Below, piece by piece: positions 17,643-24,607 of a DNA stretch of 55,475 bases (position 1 is its first letter; each line of letters opens with the position of its first letter). The position numbers and the translations under genes were made by a program. Origin of the DNA: an uncultured Algibacter sp. (lineage in GTDB: Bacteria; Bacteroidota; Bacteroidia; Flavobacteriales; Flavobacteriaceae); NCBI GenBank assembly GCA_938003745.1, contig CALKXS010000098.1, forward strand, positions 1 through 55,475. Direction: 5' to 3'. The notes beneath the pieces are model-generated. The model was not told the origin of the DNA. It ran no database searches and saw only the letters and a list, made by a program, of their open reading frames with translations.

Positions 17643-17716
17643 GGCCTCGTGGCGCAACTGAATAGCGCACTTGATTACGGCTCAAGAGGTTACTGGTTTG
17701 AATCCAGTCGAGGTCA
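17643..17716 (+). tRNA. tRNA-Arg(ACG)
   Basis: A 74-base cloverleaf: acceptor GGCCTCG / CGAGGTC with one G-T pair, discriminator A, anticodon stem CTTGA / TCAAG around loop TTACGGC (anticodon ACG) and T-loop GGTTTGAATCC. The CCA is not encoded. It is the attachment site of the element on its right: the serine recombinase gene enters the tRNA from the right on the opposite strand. Confidence 0.93.
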
Positions 17717-19286
17717 CTAAATGGGAATTTTCAATATTATTTTGAAAGTTCCCGTTTTTATTTTGACCTAACTTATCTGATAAACAGGCGATTTGAGCAA
17801 AAATAGAGTTCACTCTAAAAGTTTGAACTCTCTTGTTTTGGAAGTCATACCCTAAACCGTCTGGAAAGACCATATATTGAAGTTTTCTTTTAACCTCAAT
17901 ATCCCCAGAGCTCCACAATAACGGTAGGTTGAGCGCATACTTCAATGCAATATTTATCGACTTCTTAAGGTTTGAACTATCGAAGCTATGTTTTGATAAA
18001 TTTTTCTTTTTCTGATTAACTTCTGCTACTATCTTCGTTCTAAATCTGTCGTATTGAGACTTATTTATTTCTTCAAAAACGTAACGTTCTTCTAATCGAT
18101 CTAATTTCATTTCAAGAGCAACTATACCACTTGATAGTTCTTTAGTTTCCTTAATAGCTTCTTCATTCATACTAACAAAGGTGTCATAGACCATTTCTTT
18201 TAATGGTGCTACAAACTTCTTATCCTTTAGCTTGTAAGTCTCTAAAAGCTCTAAAAACTCTTGGTGCAGTTTTTTCGCACTTCTATTTTCCTTACTTCCC
18301 TTACGACGGTTTTTGTAGTAGTAAAGTCCTTTTTTCTTTACTATAAATCCTGTGTATGGAGTACCACAAGTCGTGGATTTCAAGAATGTTTTTAGAGGCA
18401 AGTTTTCGTCATCCACACAGTATTTTCTGGTTTCAGTTCCTGTATTCAATAGGTTGTGAATTTTAAGAAATAGCTCTTTAGTTATCATAGGCTGATGATT
18501 ACCTTCAATAACTTCTCCTGGTATTAGGCTATTTACAATAAGTCCACAATAGAATGGATTTCTAAATAGAACGCTCAATCTCTTGTCGTTTATTTTAAGC
18601 CCTTTTTCTTGTAGCTTATTTGCAATTTCAACGTGAGACATATTGCTGTTTGCTTTCCACAAGAAGGCCTGCTTCAATAGCTTTCCTTCTTTAGTAATAA
18701 CAAATTTTGGAGTTTTTCCTTTTCCTGGATTAGCATTAGTATAGCCAAATGGATATGCACCTGTCCAATGCCCTTTGCGAAGCTTCTCTTGCATTCCAGA
18801 TACAGATTTATCTCTTCTCAATTCGTTGTCAAACTGAGAAAACATATAGTAAAGGTTCTGTTGAAATGATCCTGCACTCGTGGAAGTATCGACCTCTTGG
18901 GTAGCTGATATTGTAACAATACCTTGTCTTTTTAACTGATCACTTATGTAAGCGCCATTTGCTCCTGTTCTTGAAAACCTATCATAAGAATAGACAATGA
19001 TATAGCCTACGTTACTTCTTCGCTTTACATAATTAAGCATCTTTTGAAATTCCTTCCGCTCATCACTCTTAGCTGACTCATAGGTTCCGCCAAAATACTC
19101 GCTTACTTCAAGTCCTTTTTTATTTGCAAGTTCTTTACAGTACTTTAATTGAGTTTCTAAACTAGCGTTGTTCTCCGCTTGTTCTTTGGTAGATACTCTA
19201 GTGTATATTACAGCCTTACCATCTGTTCGTAATTTCTGTCCTTTGCCTTTTTTGGCAAACTGATCAAATATCGTTTGGTCTTTCAT
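17682..19286 (-). CDS. Large serine recombinase of the element
   Basis: Catalyses integration and excision. The 534-aa protein has the resolvase domain (VIYTRVSTKEQ with nucleophile Ser about residue 32; YSYDRFSRTG; EVDTSTSAG), the recombinase domain (PFGYTNANPGKGKTP; LFRNPFYCGLIVNSL) and a coiled-coil region near 400-440. The zinc ribbon is degenerate: one Cys (STTCGTPYTG) is kept while the later pair reads YYYKNRRKGSKENRS. The ATG at 19286 is chosen because the 57-aa ORF ends four bases before it. The C-terminus (VTSTGFKPVTS) is antisense of the tRNA and the stop is the complement of the tRNA anticodon stem. Confidence 0.93.
   Translation of the reverse strand: MKDQTIFDQFAKKGKGQKLRTDGKAVIYTRVSTKEQAENNASLETQLKYCKELANKKGLEVSEYFGGTYESAKSDERKEFQKMLNYVKRRSNVGYIIVYSYDRFSRTGANGAYISDQLKRQGIVTISATQEVDTSTSAGSFQQNLYYMFSQFDNELRRDKSVSGMQEKLRKGHWTGAYPFGYTNANPGKGKTPKFVITKEGKLLKQAFLWKANSNMSHVEIANKLQEKGLKINDKRLSVLFRNPFYCGLIVNSLIPGEVIEGNHQPMITKELFLKIHNLLNTGTETRKYCVDDENLPLKTFLKSTTCGTPYTGFIVKKKGLYYYKNRRKGSKENRSAKKLHQEFLELLETYKLKDKKFVAPLKEMVYDTFVSMNEEAIKETKELSSGIVALEMKLDRLEERYVFEEINKSQYDRFRTKIVAEVNQKKKNLSKHSFDSSNLKKSINIALKYALNLPLLWSSGDIEVKRKLQYMVFPDGLGYDFQNKRVQTFRVNSIFAQIACLSDKLGQNKNGNFQNNIENSHLVTSTGFKPVTS
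17723..17759 (+). terminator. tRNA-Arg terminator lying inside the recombinase gene
   Basis: GGGAATTTTCAA (17723-17734) and TTGAAAGTTCCC (17742-17753) form a 12-bp stem (one G-T pair), 7-base loop, then GTTTTT. It sits seven bases past the tRNA and within the last codons of the opposite-strand recombinase. Confidence 0.7.
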
Positions 19287-19290
19287 ACGC

Positions 19291-19464
19291 TTAACTACTA
19301 TTTTGAAGATGTTCGCAAAGTATTTTTGCAAATTCTTCTAATTTATATATCGTCTCTTCCGCCTTCTTATCTGAGTAATCTTCAAAACCATCAAACTTTT
19401 GAAGCCATTCAGCATCATATTTCTTAAAAGTAGATTTTTCTTCTACTGCAATTGAATTAGACAT
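19291..19464 (-). CDS. Small hypothetical protein, 57 aa, upstream of the recombinase
   Basis: The ORF runs from ATG at 19464 (MSNSIAVEEKSTFKKYDAEW) to TAA at 19293-19291, four bases before the recombinase ATG. It is acidic and largely helical (KKAEETIYKLEEFAKILC) and has no recognised family. The tight spacing within a leftward operon supports that it is real; it may be a recombination directionality factor or a translational coupler, but this is only positional inference. Confidence 0.5.
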   Translation of the reverse strand: MSNSIAVEEKSTFKKYDAEWLQKFDGFEDYSDKKAEETIYKLEEFAKILCEHLQNSS

Positions 19465-19544
19465 CTTAATTTTCTTATCAATCGCTCCAATACTTCTTGG
19501 TTACAATTGAATCTGAAATAATGATCCTTATGATCTTGTAGCAT
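19443..19544 (-). CDS. Possible 33-aa ORF in the recombinase operon
   Basis: Starting at ATG 19544 (MLQDHKDHYFRFNCNQEVLE) and ending at TAG 19445-19443, overlapping the start of the 57-aa ORF. The frame is open upstream to the end of the 92-aa gene but without an ATG there. It fills the gap in a tight operon; otherwise unsupported. Confidence 0.25.
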   Translation of the reverse strand: MLQDHKDHYFRFNCNQEVLERLIRKLRCLIQLQ

Positions 19545-19588
19545 AGCTTCGGTATTTTCGATGACTATATTCAGTTGCTCTAATTGGT

Positions 19589-19867
19589 TTATTTAACCTT
19601 TGTTTTTACTGTCCTATTAATCAAGACGATTCTGCCATCGCTCTGCTTAATTTCAATATTCTGATAATCGTGTTGCTTAAGAATATCTACTATTTTAGTT
19701 CTGTCCTCAATTCGCTCAACTCCTTCAATCATATCAATACGACCGTCACGTTTTACTATTCTCAATGATTGAAACTTTTGATTTCTTGTCATTTCAATTA
19801 ACTGAAGTTCTTCTGGACTAAAATCATCTAATGACTTTGAATCCTTCTGCTCTATAATTAAGCTCAT
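19589..19867 (-). CDS. Hypothetical protein, 92 aa, in the recombinase operon
   Basis: No recognised family. The chain begins with a helical part (SPEELQLIEMTRNQKF) and then two similar beta-hairpin-like segments, SLRIVKRDGRIDMIEG and NIEIKQSDGRIVLINR, which share the pattern I-(K)-x-D-G-R-I-x-x-I. Its ATG overlaps the stop of the 231-aa regulator by four bases (ATGA type), so the two are translationally coupled. A role in control of excision is plausible from context only. Confidence 0.6.
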   Translation of the reverse strand: MSLIIEQKDSKSLDDFSPEELQLIEMTRNQKFQSLRIVKRDGRIDMIEGVERIEDRTKIVDILKQHDYQNIEIKQSDGRIVLINRTVKTKVK

Positions 19868-20559
19868 TTCCTTTCATTTAATAGCTCTCTCAATAAATCC
19901 ACTTCTCTTTTAAGGGAAATATCTAATTTATCGCGCGTTTGTTTGAGTTCCTCTCTTAACTCTCCCATTTCTTCTTTAAATGAAATACGCATTTCTTTTA
20001 TTTCTTCTGATTTCTCAATTAAAATACGTTCTAATTTTTCAGATGAAGATTTGCTCTCCACTTGGATTTTGGAAATGATAGTCAAGAACTGCTTAACTCG
20101 TTCACCATCTATTTGAGATATGAAATTGTTAATCATTGTATTGACTTCCACAACTTCTACTAAGGTGTTTTTTGAGCCAGCCTCCGCATTGTTAATGCCT
20201 TTTATCTTTCCATTACCTGCGTGAATGTTAGTAGCATTATTTCCTGTACTGCTAATTCCGTTTTTCTTTACAGTAATATTTGTGATAGTAGGTGGCTGAT
20301 ATTGTAATGGTGTTTCATTATAGAAGTAATTCATATCCACATTAAAACGCTTAGCAAAATTGATAATGGCTAAATGTGGAATATGTTTCGATCTGCTTCT
20401 TACTGCAGAAACGATACTTCTGTTAGTGGGATAAACCTCTTTACCAATTGAGCTGTCATTGTTAGGTTTAATGCCTAATTCCGAATTTACAGCGATCACT
20501 TCATCTACTGCTTTTACAAATTTGAGATCTATCTCGTCATACTGGGGATTTTCTTTCAT
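19864..20559 (-). CDS. HTH regulator with C-terminal coiled coil, first gene of the recombinase operon
   Basis: A 231-aa protein. Residues about 10-75 form an XRE/CI-like helix-turn-helix seen in Bacteroidota elements (SIVSAVRSRSKHIPHLAIIN then FAKRFNVDMNYFYNE). The middle is Asn/Gly-rich and the C-terminal 100 residues are a heptad-rich coiled coil (EMGELREELKQTRDKLDIS). It is divergent from the 82-aa HTH gene, and two near-identical 16-base sites flank their shared promoter region, one near each start. It is therefore the likely master repressor of the element. Confidence 0.75.
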   Translation of the reverse strand: MKENPQYDEIDLKFVKAVDEVIAVNSELGIKPNNDSSIGKEVYPTNRSIVSAVRSRSKHIPHLAIINFAKRFNVDMNYFYNETPLQYQPPTITNITVKKNGISSTGNNATNIHAGNGKIKGINNAEAGSKNTLVEVVEVNTMINNFISQIDGERVKQFLTIISKIQVESKSSSEKLERILIEKSEEIKEMRISFKEEMGELREELKQTRDKLDISLKREVDLLRELLNERK

Positions 20560-20577
20560 CTATATCTATCTATTTAT

Positions 20578-20593
20578 CAATATGTTATTAATT
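20578..20593. promoter_or_regulatory. Operator-like site 1
   Basis: CAATATGTTATTAATT, 14 of 16 bases identical to the site at 20706-20721, centred about 26 bases upstream of the regulator start at 20559. Confidence 0.45.
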
Positions 20594-20653
20594 TTATCGA
20601 TTTTAAAACAACATTATTTAAGATTATTATGTTAATTGAAATGCAATATTAAG

Positions 20654-20661
20654 TATATTTG
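20654..20661 (+). promoter_or_regulatory. Candidate -7 box for the rightward genes
   Basis: TATATTTG matches TAnnTTTG; a TTG lies 15 bases upstream (20636-20638), a short spacer. Operator-like site 2 lies downstream of it, between box and start codon. Confidence 0.4.
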
Positions 20662-20705
20662 GCATCAAATAAAGTATAAATGATGTTTTATTTGTATTTT
20701 GTTTA

Positions 20706-20721
20706 CAATATGTTGTCAATT
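20706..20721. promoter_or_regulatory. Operator-like site 2
   Basis: CAATATGTTGTCAATT; with the preceding A it contains ACAATATGTTGT, a 12-base near-palindrome (10 of 12 positions symmetric). It ends 21 bases before the ATG at 20743. Confidence 0.45.
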
Positions 20722-20742
20722 AATTTACTAAACATTTAATTA

Positions 20743-20991
20743 ATGTACCTAACAGAAGATATTAAAAAGGTGGTGCTCAGGATGGAAAAACTCTATGATA
20801 GTCCCGTGAACGTCATAAAAAGTAAAACACAGTTATCACGCCCCACAATTACCAAGTTTTTTAGACTACAATCTATTAGACCCAGCAGTGTTGAAATTAT
20901 TTATGAATTGTGTCTTGACCTTATAGAAGAAAAAGAAGAAAAAAGATCTTCTATTAAGAAGCGAACAGAGATATTATTCAACGAGGCTTAA
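20743..20991 (+). CDS. Small HTH-like protein, 82 aa
   Basis: A basic protein with a helix-turn-helix-like core (NVIKSKTQLSRPTITKFFRL, then VEIIYELCLDLIEE), of the size and position of a Cro-like or accessory regulator. It is the first rightward gene after the divergent control region and carries operator-like site 2 in its leader. The exact family is not recognised. Confidence 0.65.
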   Translation: MYLTEDIKKVVLRMEKLYDSPVNVIKSKTQLSRPTITKFFRLQSIRPSSVEIIYELCLDLIEEKEEKRSSIKKRTEILFNEA

Positions 20992-21028
20992 ATATTAAGA
21001 TGCTTAAACGGGCACTTCATTCAAATTA

Positions 21029-21080
21029 CCAGTACAGACAGCAAAAAAGCTGATTACTGGCTATTGTTTCAACAATGGCC
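21029..21080 (+). promoter_or_regulatory. Two overlapping inverted repeats covering the next start codon
   Basis: Hairpin A: CCAGTA (21029-21034) with TACTGG (21055-21060), enclosing CAGC / GCTG. Hairpin B: GGCTATTGTT (21059-21068) with AACAATGGCC (21071-21080), a 10-bp repeat with one T-G pair, whose right arm contains the ATG at 21075. The right arm of A and the left arm of B share bases, so the two cannot fully form together. Confidence 0.4.
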
Positions 21081-22316
21081 ATCATTCAATACTCCACTGC
21101 ATTTAATGCCTTAGAAGGTTACGTCAACCAGCATAACGCAAGTACAAAAGACCTTTCTTCACATATAAGACAGGCTATGATCTTGACCACTCAAGAGATC
21201 ATCAAAATTTATTCTATATCCTTATTGAAGGCAAACAGTATAGCTGCTATAGATTTACAAAATCTACCTCCATTAAAGACTAACAATGTGCAACTGGCAA
21301 AACGTGCCAAAGCAAGCACCAGAACCATACAGAGACACCTCAAACGTCTTATGGAAGCTAATATCATCACTAAGAAGATATGGCACGGTTCCAACTCTGG
21401 TTATGAGCTTTTCATCAACCCCAAGATCTTGTTAATAGGTGGTGTAAAAGCCGTTTATAAGCCTCAAAAAGAGCTTCAATCTGAAAAATCAAAATCTACT
21501 GATAATCAGTTTTTTAAAAATCTTAGAACGACAACTTGTCCTCATACAGATACTAGTAACAATGGTTACATAAATAATATAATAATAGGCGTTGATAAGT
21601 TGAAAACTAAAGCGAGTTCGTTACCACTCACAAACGGTTATGAGTCACGCAACGCTACTAGTAACACTTTTACAGGATACACAGGAAAAATAGACCCCAC
21701 AAAAAAAAATGATGCAGGGGAAATAGAGCGGAAATCACGAGCCACAGATCAAACCAGCGCCGAAATTTCGGAGGTTGATCAGGCTCGTTCCGCTTCCCTA
21801 TCATTTTACGTGAAATCCCTTTGGAAACTGGCGAGAAACACTATTTACAAAGAGTACTATCTCACTCAAAGCCAAGAAAAAACAGCGCTAAAACTTCTTC
21901 ACCTCTGGTACGAGCCCGTTTCAGACAAACAATTACAAAACGTACACGAAGTTTATGTAAGTCGATTAGGAATTGTCCAGAAATTTATTGCCAAAGACCC
22001 AACGAAGCGTTATGTCCAGCTCCCAGACAAATACTTTGATCCTAAAAATCCATCAGGTTTTACGGGAACGAGAATCTGGTACCAAAAGCAGAAAAAAAGA
22101 GAATATGAGGTTCGCTTGAAACTGATTTTGCAAGCTCAAATTCGTCGTTTCCTCAATAATGAGAAAAAAGAAACTGCAAAACAAAAACCTCGCCTTGAGC
22201 TATTTAGGTCTTGCGAAACCAGAATCAGCAAATTAGGTCAACCAGAGTTGTTGAACACCTTTCACGCTTCTGTTTTAAATCACTCTGCATACAAATATTT
22301 ACAACTTAATACTTAA
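21075..22316 (+). CDS. Winged-helix replication/regulatory-type protein, 413 aa
   Basis: Residues about 20-120 are helical and hold a winged helix (LAKRAKASTRTIQRHLKRLM then IWHGSNSGYELFINPK). A polar, low-complexity stretch (about 125-235) links it to a basic helical C-terminal domain (SLWKLARNTIYKEYYLT; RKREYEVRL-like Lys/Arg-rich segments). Such proteins are found near the start of flavobacterial integrative elements and plasmid-like replicons; a replication-initiation role is inference. The start codon lies in an inverted repeat. Confidence 0.6.
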   Translation: MAIIQYSTAFNALEGYVNQHNASTKDLSSHIRQAMILTTQEIIKIYSISLLKANSIAAIDLQNLPPLKTNNVQLAKRAKASTRTIQRHLKRLMEANIITKKIWHGSNSGYELFINPKILLIGGVKAVYKPQKELQSEKSKSTDNQFFKNLRTTTCPHTDTSNNGYINNIIIGVDKLKTKASSLPLTNGYESRNATSNTFTGYTGKIDPTKKNDAGEIERKSRATDQTSAEISEVDQARSASLSFYVKSLWKLARNTIYKEYYLTQSQEKTALKLLHLWYEPVSDKQLQNVHEVYVSRLGIVQKFIAKDPTKRYVQLPDKYFDPKNPSGFTGTRIWYQKQKKREYEVRLKLILQAQIRRFLNNEKKETAKQKPRLELFRSCETRISKLGQPELLNTFHASVLNHSAYKYLQLNT

Positions 22317-22319
22317 AAA

Positions 22320-22805
22320 ATGAACCCATTTAAAAAAAATGATGCGTCTTTGAGCAAAAAGCTCAAAGGTGCATTAACCGATTTGACGGTTGATATTTTC
22401 GGCTATGAAAAGATGGTTACTAAAAATATCACTAACCGCACCAACTACATTTCCCATAGACTTCAAATACCGAAGGATCGTCTCTATATCAGGATTTTTC
22501 AGAAAGATCATATAATACGCTCCTTTCTGTATAACCAGAGCAAGCCTGTAAGTGCGATACCTACAGAAGAACTCACGTATTTCTTTATGGAAGAGCAAAT
22601 GGCACAACTAGGAAGTGTGCAGAACAAGATTGCCTTCAGCATCAAGCAATATCTTAAGGAATTTGCAGAAGCCAATCGCATAGACGAAGAAAGCGTTCGT
22701 ATTTGGATACATCTCAAAGAAGATAAAGTTCAGGTTAGAGCCTTTCAAAATGAAGATTTCATCAAACAAATACCACTTAATTCACTAATTAAATATTTCA
22801 AATAA
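22320..22805 (+). CDS. Hypothetical protein, 161 aa
   Basis: Starts three bases after the winged-helix gene and ends overlapping the next ATG (TAATG), so it belongs to a translationally coupled operon. Mixed alpha/beta, with repeated aromatic/basic stretches (RLYIRIFQKDHIIRSFLYN; VRIWIHLKEDKVQVRAF). No signal or membrane segment, no recognised family. Confidence 0.6.
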   Translation: MNPFKKNDASLSKKLKGALTDLTVDIFGYEKMVTKNITNRTNYISHRLQIPKDRLYIRIFQKDHIIRSFLYNQSKPVSAIPTEELTYFFMEEQMAQLGSVQNKIAFSIKQYLKEFAEANRIDEESVRIWIHLKEDKVQVRAFQNEDFIKQIPLNSLIKYFK

Positions 22806-23080
22806 TGGCACAAAGCAAAGGATGGAAACTAGGACAAGATTCATTTACAAAAATGATTGTCTGGTTTAAAGACGGTAATGTAAGAACAATGTACTCTATA
22901 GACTGGAAGCACAAATTATCAAGAACGCGCAGCAAAGAAACTGGAATGGAACGTTTCAGAAAAAAGATAAAACAATACGGTCCACTGGCTGGTACTATTG
23001 AGATTTATGACAAAGCAACCGGACAGCGCATAGCAAAATTTTATGAAGGCATTGAGAAATCATTTGAAACTACTTCGTAA
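22805..23080 (+). CDS. Hypothetical protein, 91 aa
   Basis: Small basic protein (pattern KMIVWFKDGNVRTMYSIDWK in the N-terminal half, GTIEIYDKATGQRIAKFYEG at the end). Both ends are joined to neighbours by TAATG overlaps. No recognised family; likely cytoplasmic. Confidence 0.6.
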   Translation: MAQSKGWKLGQDSFTKMIVWFKDGNVRTMYSIDWKHKLSRTRSKETGMERFRKKIKQYGPLAGTIEIYDKATGQRIAKFYEGIEKSFETTS

Positions 23081-24234
23081 TGAGAACAATCAAAGAATTA
23101 CAAGCTAGGCTCAACCCTAAAAATAGCTTTGAGCAACGATACAATATTGAAGCAGATGATAAGATTCATCTGCTTTATGTGAGTCCTAGGCTTAATGCAA
23201 CAGGTTATTACAGGTCGATTATTCCAGCATTAGAAATCAATAAATCTATCACTCATAAAGCGATTATTACAAGTATTGAAACAAATGATTTCTCCAGGAA
23301 ACTTTCTGATTTTGTAAATCAACTGGATGAACGATTAATAGCCTGGGCAGATTACATCATTTTCCCTCCGCTGTTTAGTGATGTGACTTATTTGATACAA
23401 GCCATTAAAACACTCAATACCGCAGTTCAATTAGTAATGGACTTAGATAGAAATTATTTTGCGTTACCTGTTTCAATTCCGCTTTCGCGAAAGCTGACTA
23501 ACGATAAACTAAAGTGTCTGGAAAATAATTTGGGTTTAATGGATATGGTGACTGTGGCAAATGAAGCATTTCAAAAGTTTCTCCAGCGATTCATAGACGA
23601 CCGTTTAGAAAACGCACATACGTTTGTGCAATACCTACCAGTTTTAGTCTCCAGGTATGGCTATGAAGAAATGCCACCACTTATAATAAACGCTTCAGAT
23701 AAATTACGAGTAGGATTAATAAAACCAACAGAAGAAGATTTGCTATCTCTTAAAGAAGTACTTTTTAAAATACGTGCCGATTTGAAAGAGAAAATTCAAT
23801 TTGTTTGTCTTGGCAAGCCCCATTCTTCTAAGGAAGGAGATTTACTCCTTAAAGAAATAGATTGTGAAATACACGACTCCGTTTCCTTCTTGGACTATTT
23901 TGAAAAGCTAAATAGCTTACAATTGGATATAGTTTTGCTACCTGCTAAGGAAGGACTTTTTAACAGACATCAAAATAGCAAGTTGTTTTTAGAACTTTCT
24001 GTTTTTGGCATTCCAGTAGTAGCTTCTATTCATCATCCAGTTAAAGCATTTATCAAGGATGGAGAAACTGGATTTATTGCTAGTGAGGTTCCTGAGTGGT
24101 TTGATATTTTTAAATCAATGACAAAAGATAGTGAGTCTTTTAAATTATTGAGTCGCAACACTCTTAAAACGTGCTGGTCTACACATAGTTTTAATGTAGA
24201 ACGGATAAATCAAATAACAGAAATATTTATATAA
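23080..24234 (+). CDS. GT-B fold glycosyltransferase-like protein, 384 aa
   Basis: The C-terminal half resembles family 1 glycosyltransferases: LSVFGIPVVASIHHPVKAFI followed by KDGETGFIASEVPEW, the nucleotide-sugar side of a GT-B fold, then WSTHSFNVERINQITEIF. The N-terminal half begins IHLLYVSPRLNATGYYRSII, also GT-B-like. The usual E-x7-E arrangement is weak, since the first Glu position reads K/N-S-KLFLEL. It is coupled to the preceding small gene, which is unusual for a sugar transferase and points to an element-specific role such as modifying DNA or a surface target. Activity is not shown by sequence. Confidence 0.6.
   Translation: MRTIKELQARLNPKNSFEQRYNIEADDKIHLLYVSPRLNATGYYRSIIPALEINKSITHKAIITSIETNDFSRKLSDFVNQLDERLIAWADYIIFPPLFSDVTYLIQAIKTLNTAVQLVMDLDRNYFALPVSIPLSRKLTNDKLKCLENNLGLMDMVTVANEAFQKFLQRFIDDRLENAHTFVQYLPVLVSRYGYEEMPPLIINASDKLRVGLIKPTEEDLLSLKEVLFKIRADLKEKIQFVCLGKPHSSKEGDLLLKEIDCEIHDSVSFLDYFEKLNSLQLDIVLLPAKEGLFNRHQNSKLFLELSVFGIPVVASIHHPVKAFIKDGETGFIASEVPEWFDIFKSMTKDSESFKLLSRNTLKTCWSTHSFNVERINQITEIFI
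23481..23494. repeat. Palindrome GCTTTCGCGAAAGC, exact copy 1
   Basis: Exact 14-bp palindrome inside the GT-B-like gene. Confidence 0.9.
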
Positions 24235-24235
24235 T

Positions 24236-24251
24236 GTTTCATAAATGAAAC
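24236..24251. promoter_or_regulatory. HipB operator candidate
   Basis: GTTTCAT (24236-24242), AA, ATGAAAC (24245-24251): a perfect inverted repeat nine bases upstream of the -7 box. A single half-site-like ATGAGAC lies at 24278-24284, next to the start codon. Confidence 0.5.
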
Positions 24252-24260
24252 AAATAACAC

Positions 24261-24268
24261 TATATTTG
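24261..24268 (+). promoter_or_regulatory. -7 box of hipBA
   Basis: TATATTTG, an exact TAnnTTTG, 18 bases before the hipB ATG at 24287. The -33 region falls in the inverted repeat, as expected for autorepression. Confidence 0.5.
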
Positions 24269-24286
24269 TCCTTTATATGAGACATT

Positions 24287-24607
24287 ATGCCTAAAAAGAA
24301 AACGATACTATTGCCAAAAGCAGAAAAAATTCTTTCTCAATTAGGAGAGAATATCCGCCTGGCACGATTACGCAGAAAATTAAGTGCAGAGCAGGTTGCC
24401 GAAAGAGCAAACATTGGTAGGTCTACACTTTGGAAAATTGAAGAAGGTAAAGGATCTGTATCTATGGGTAATTATTTGCAAACCTTACTAGTTCTAGGTT
24501 TAGAAAAAGATCTTTTAAAGGTAGCAAATGATGATGTTTTAGGGCGAAAAATTCAAGATGCTGATTTAACAGTTAAAGAACGAGCTCCAAAGAAAAATAA
24601 TAAATAA
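24287..24607 (+). CDS. hipB: HipB-like antitoxin, XRE-type HTH
   Basis: A 106-aa DNA-binding antitoxin. The XRE domain (about residues 15-75) shows LGENIRLARLRRKLSAEQVA and ERANIGRSTLWKIEEGKGS. It overlaps hipA by one base (TAATG), the classical toxin-antitoxin arrangement. An inverted repeat overlapping the promoter is its likely autorepression site. The C-terminal tail is Lys-rich. Confidence 0.85.
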   Translation: MPKKKTILLPKAEKILSQLGENIRLARLRRKLSAEQVAERANIGRSTLWKIEEGKGSVSMGNYLQTLLVLGLEKDLLKVANDDVLGRKIQDADLTVKERAPKKNNK

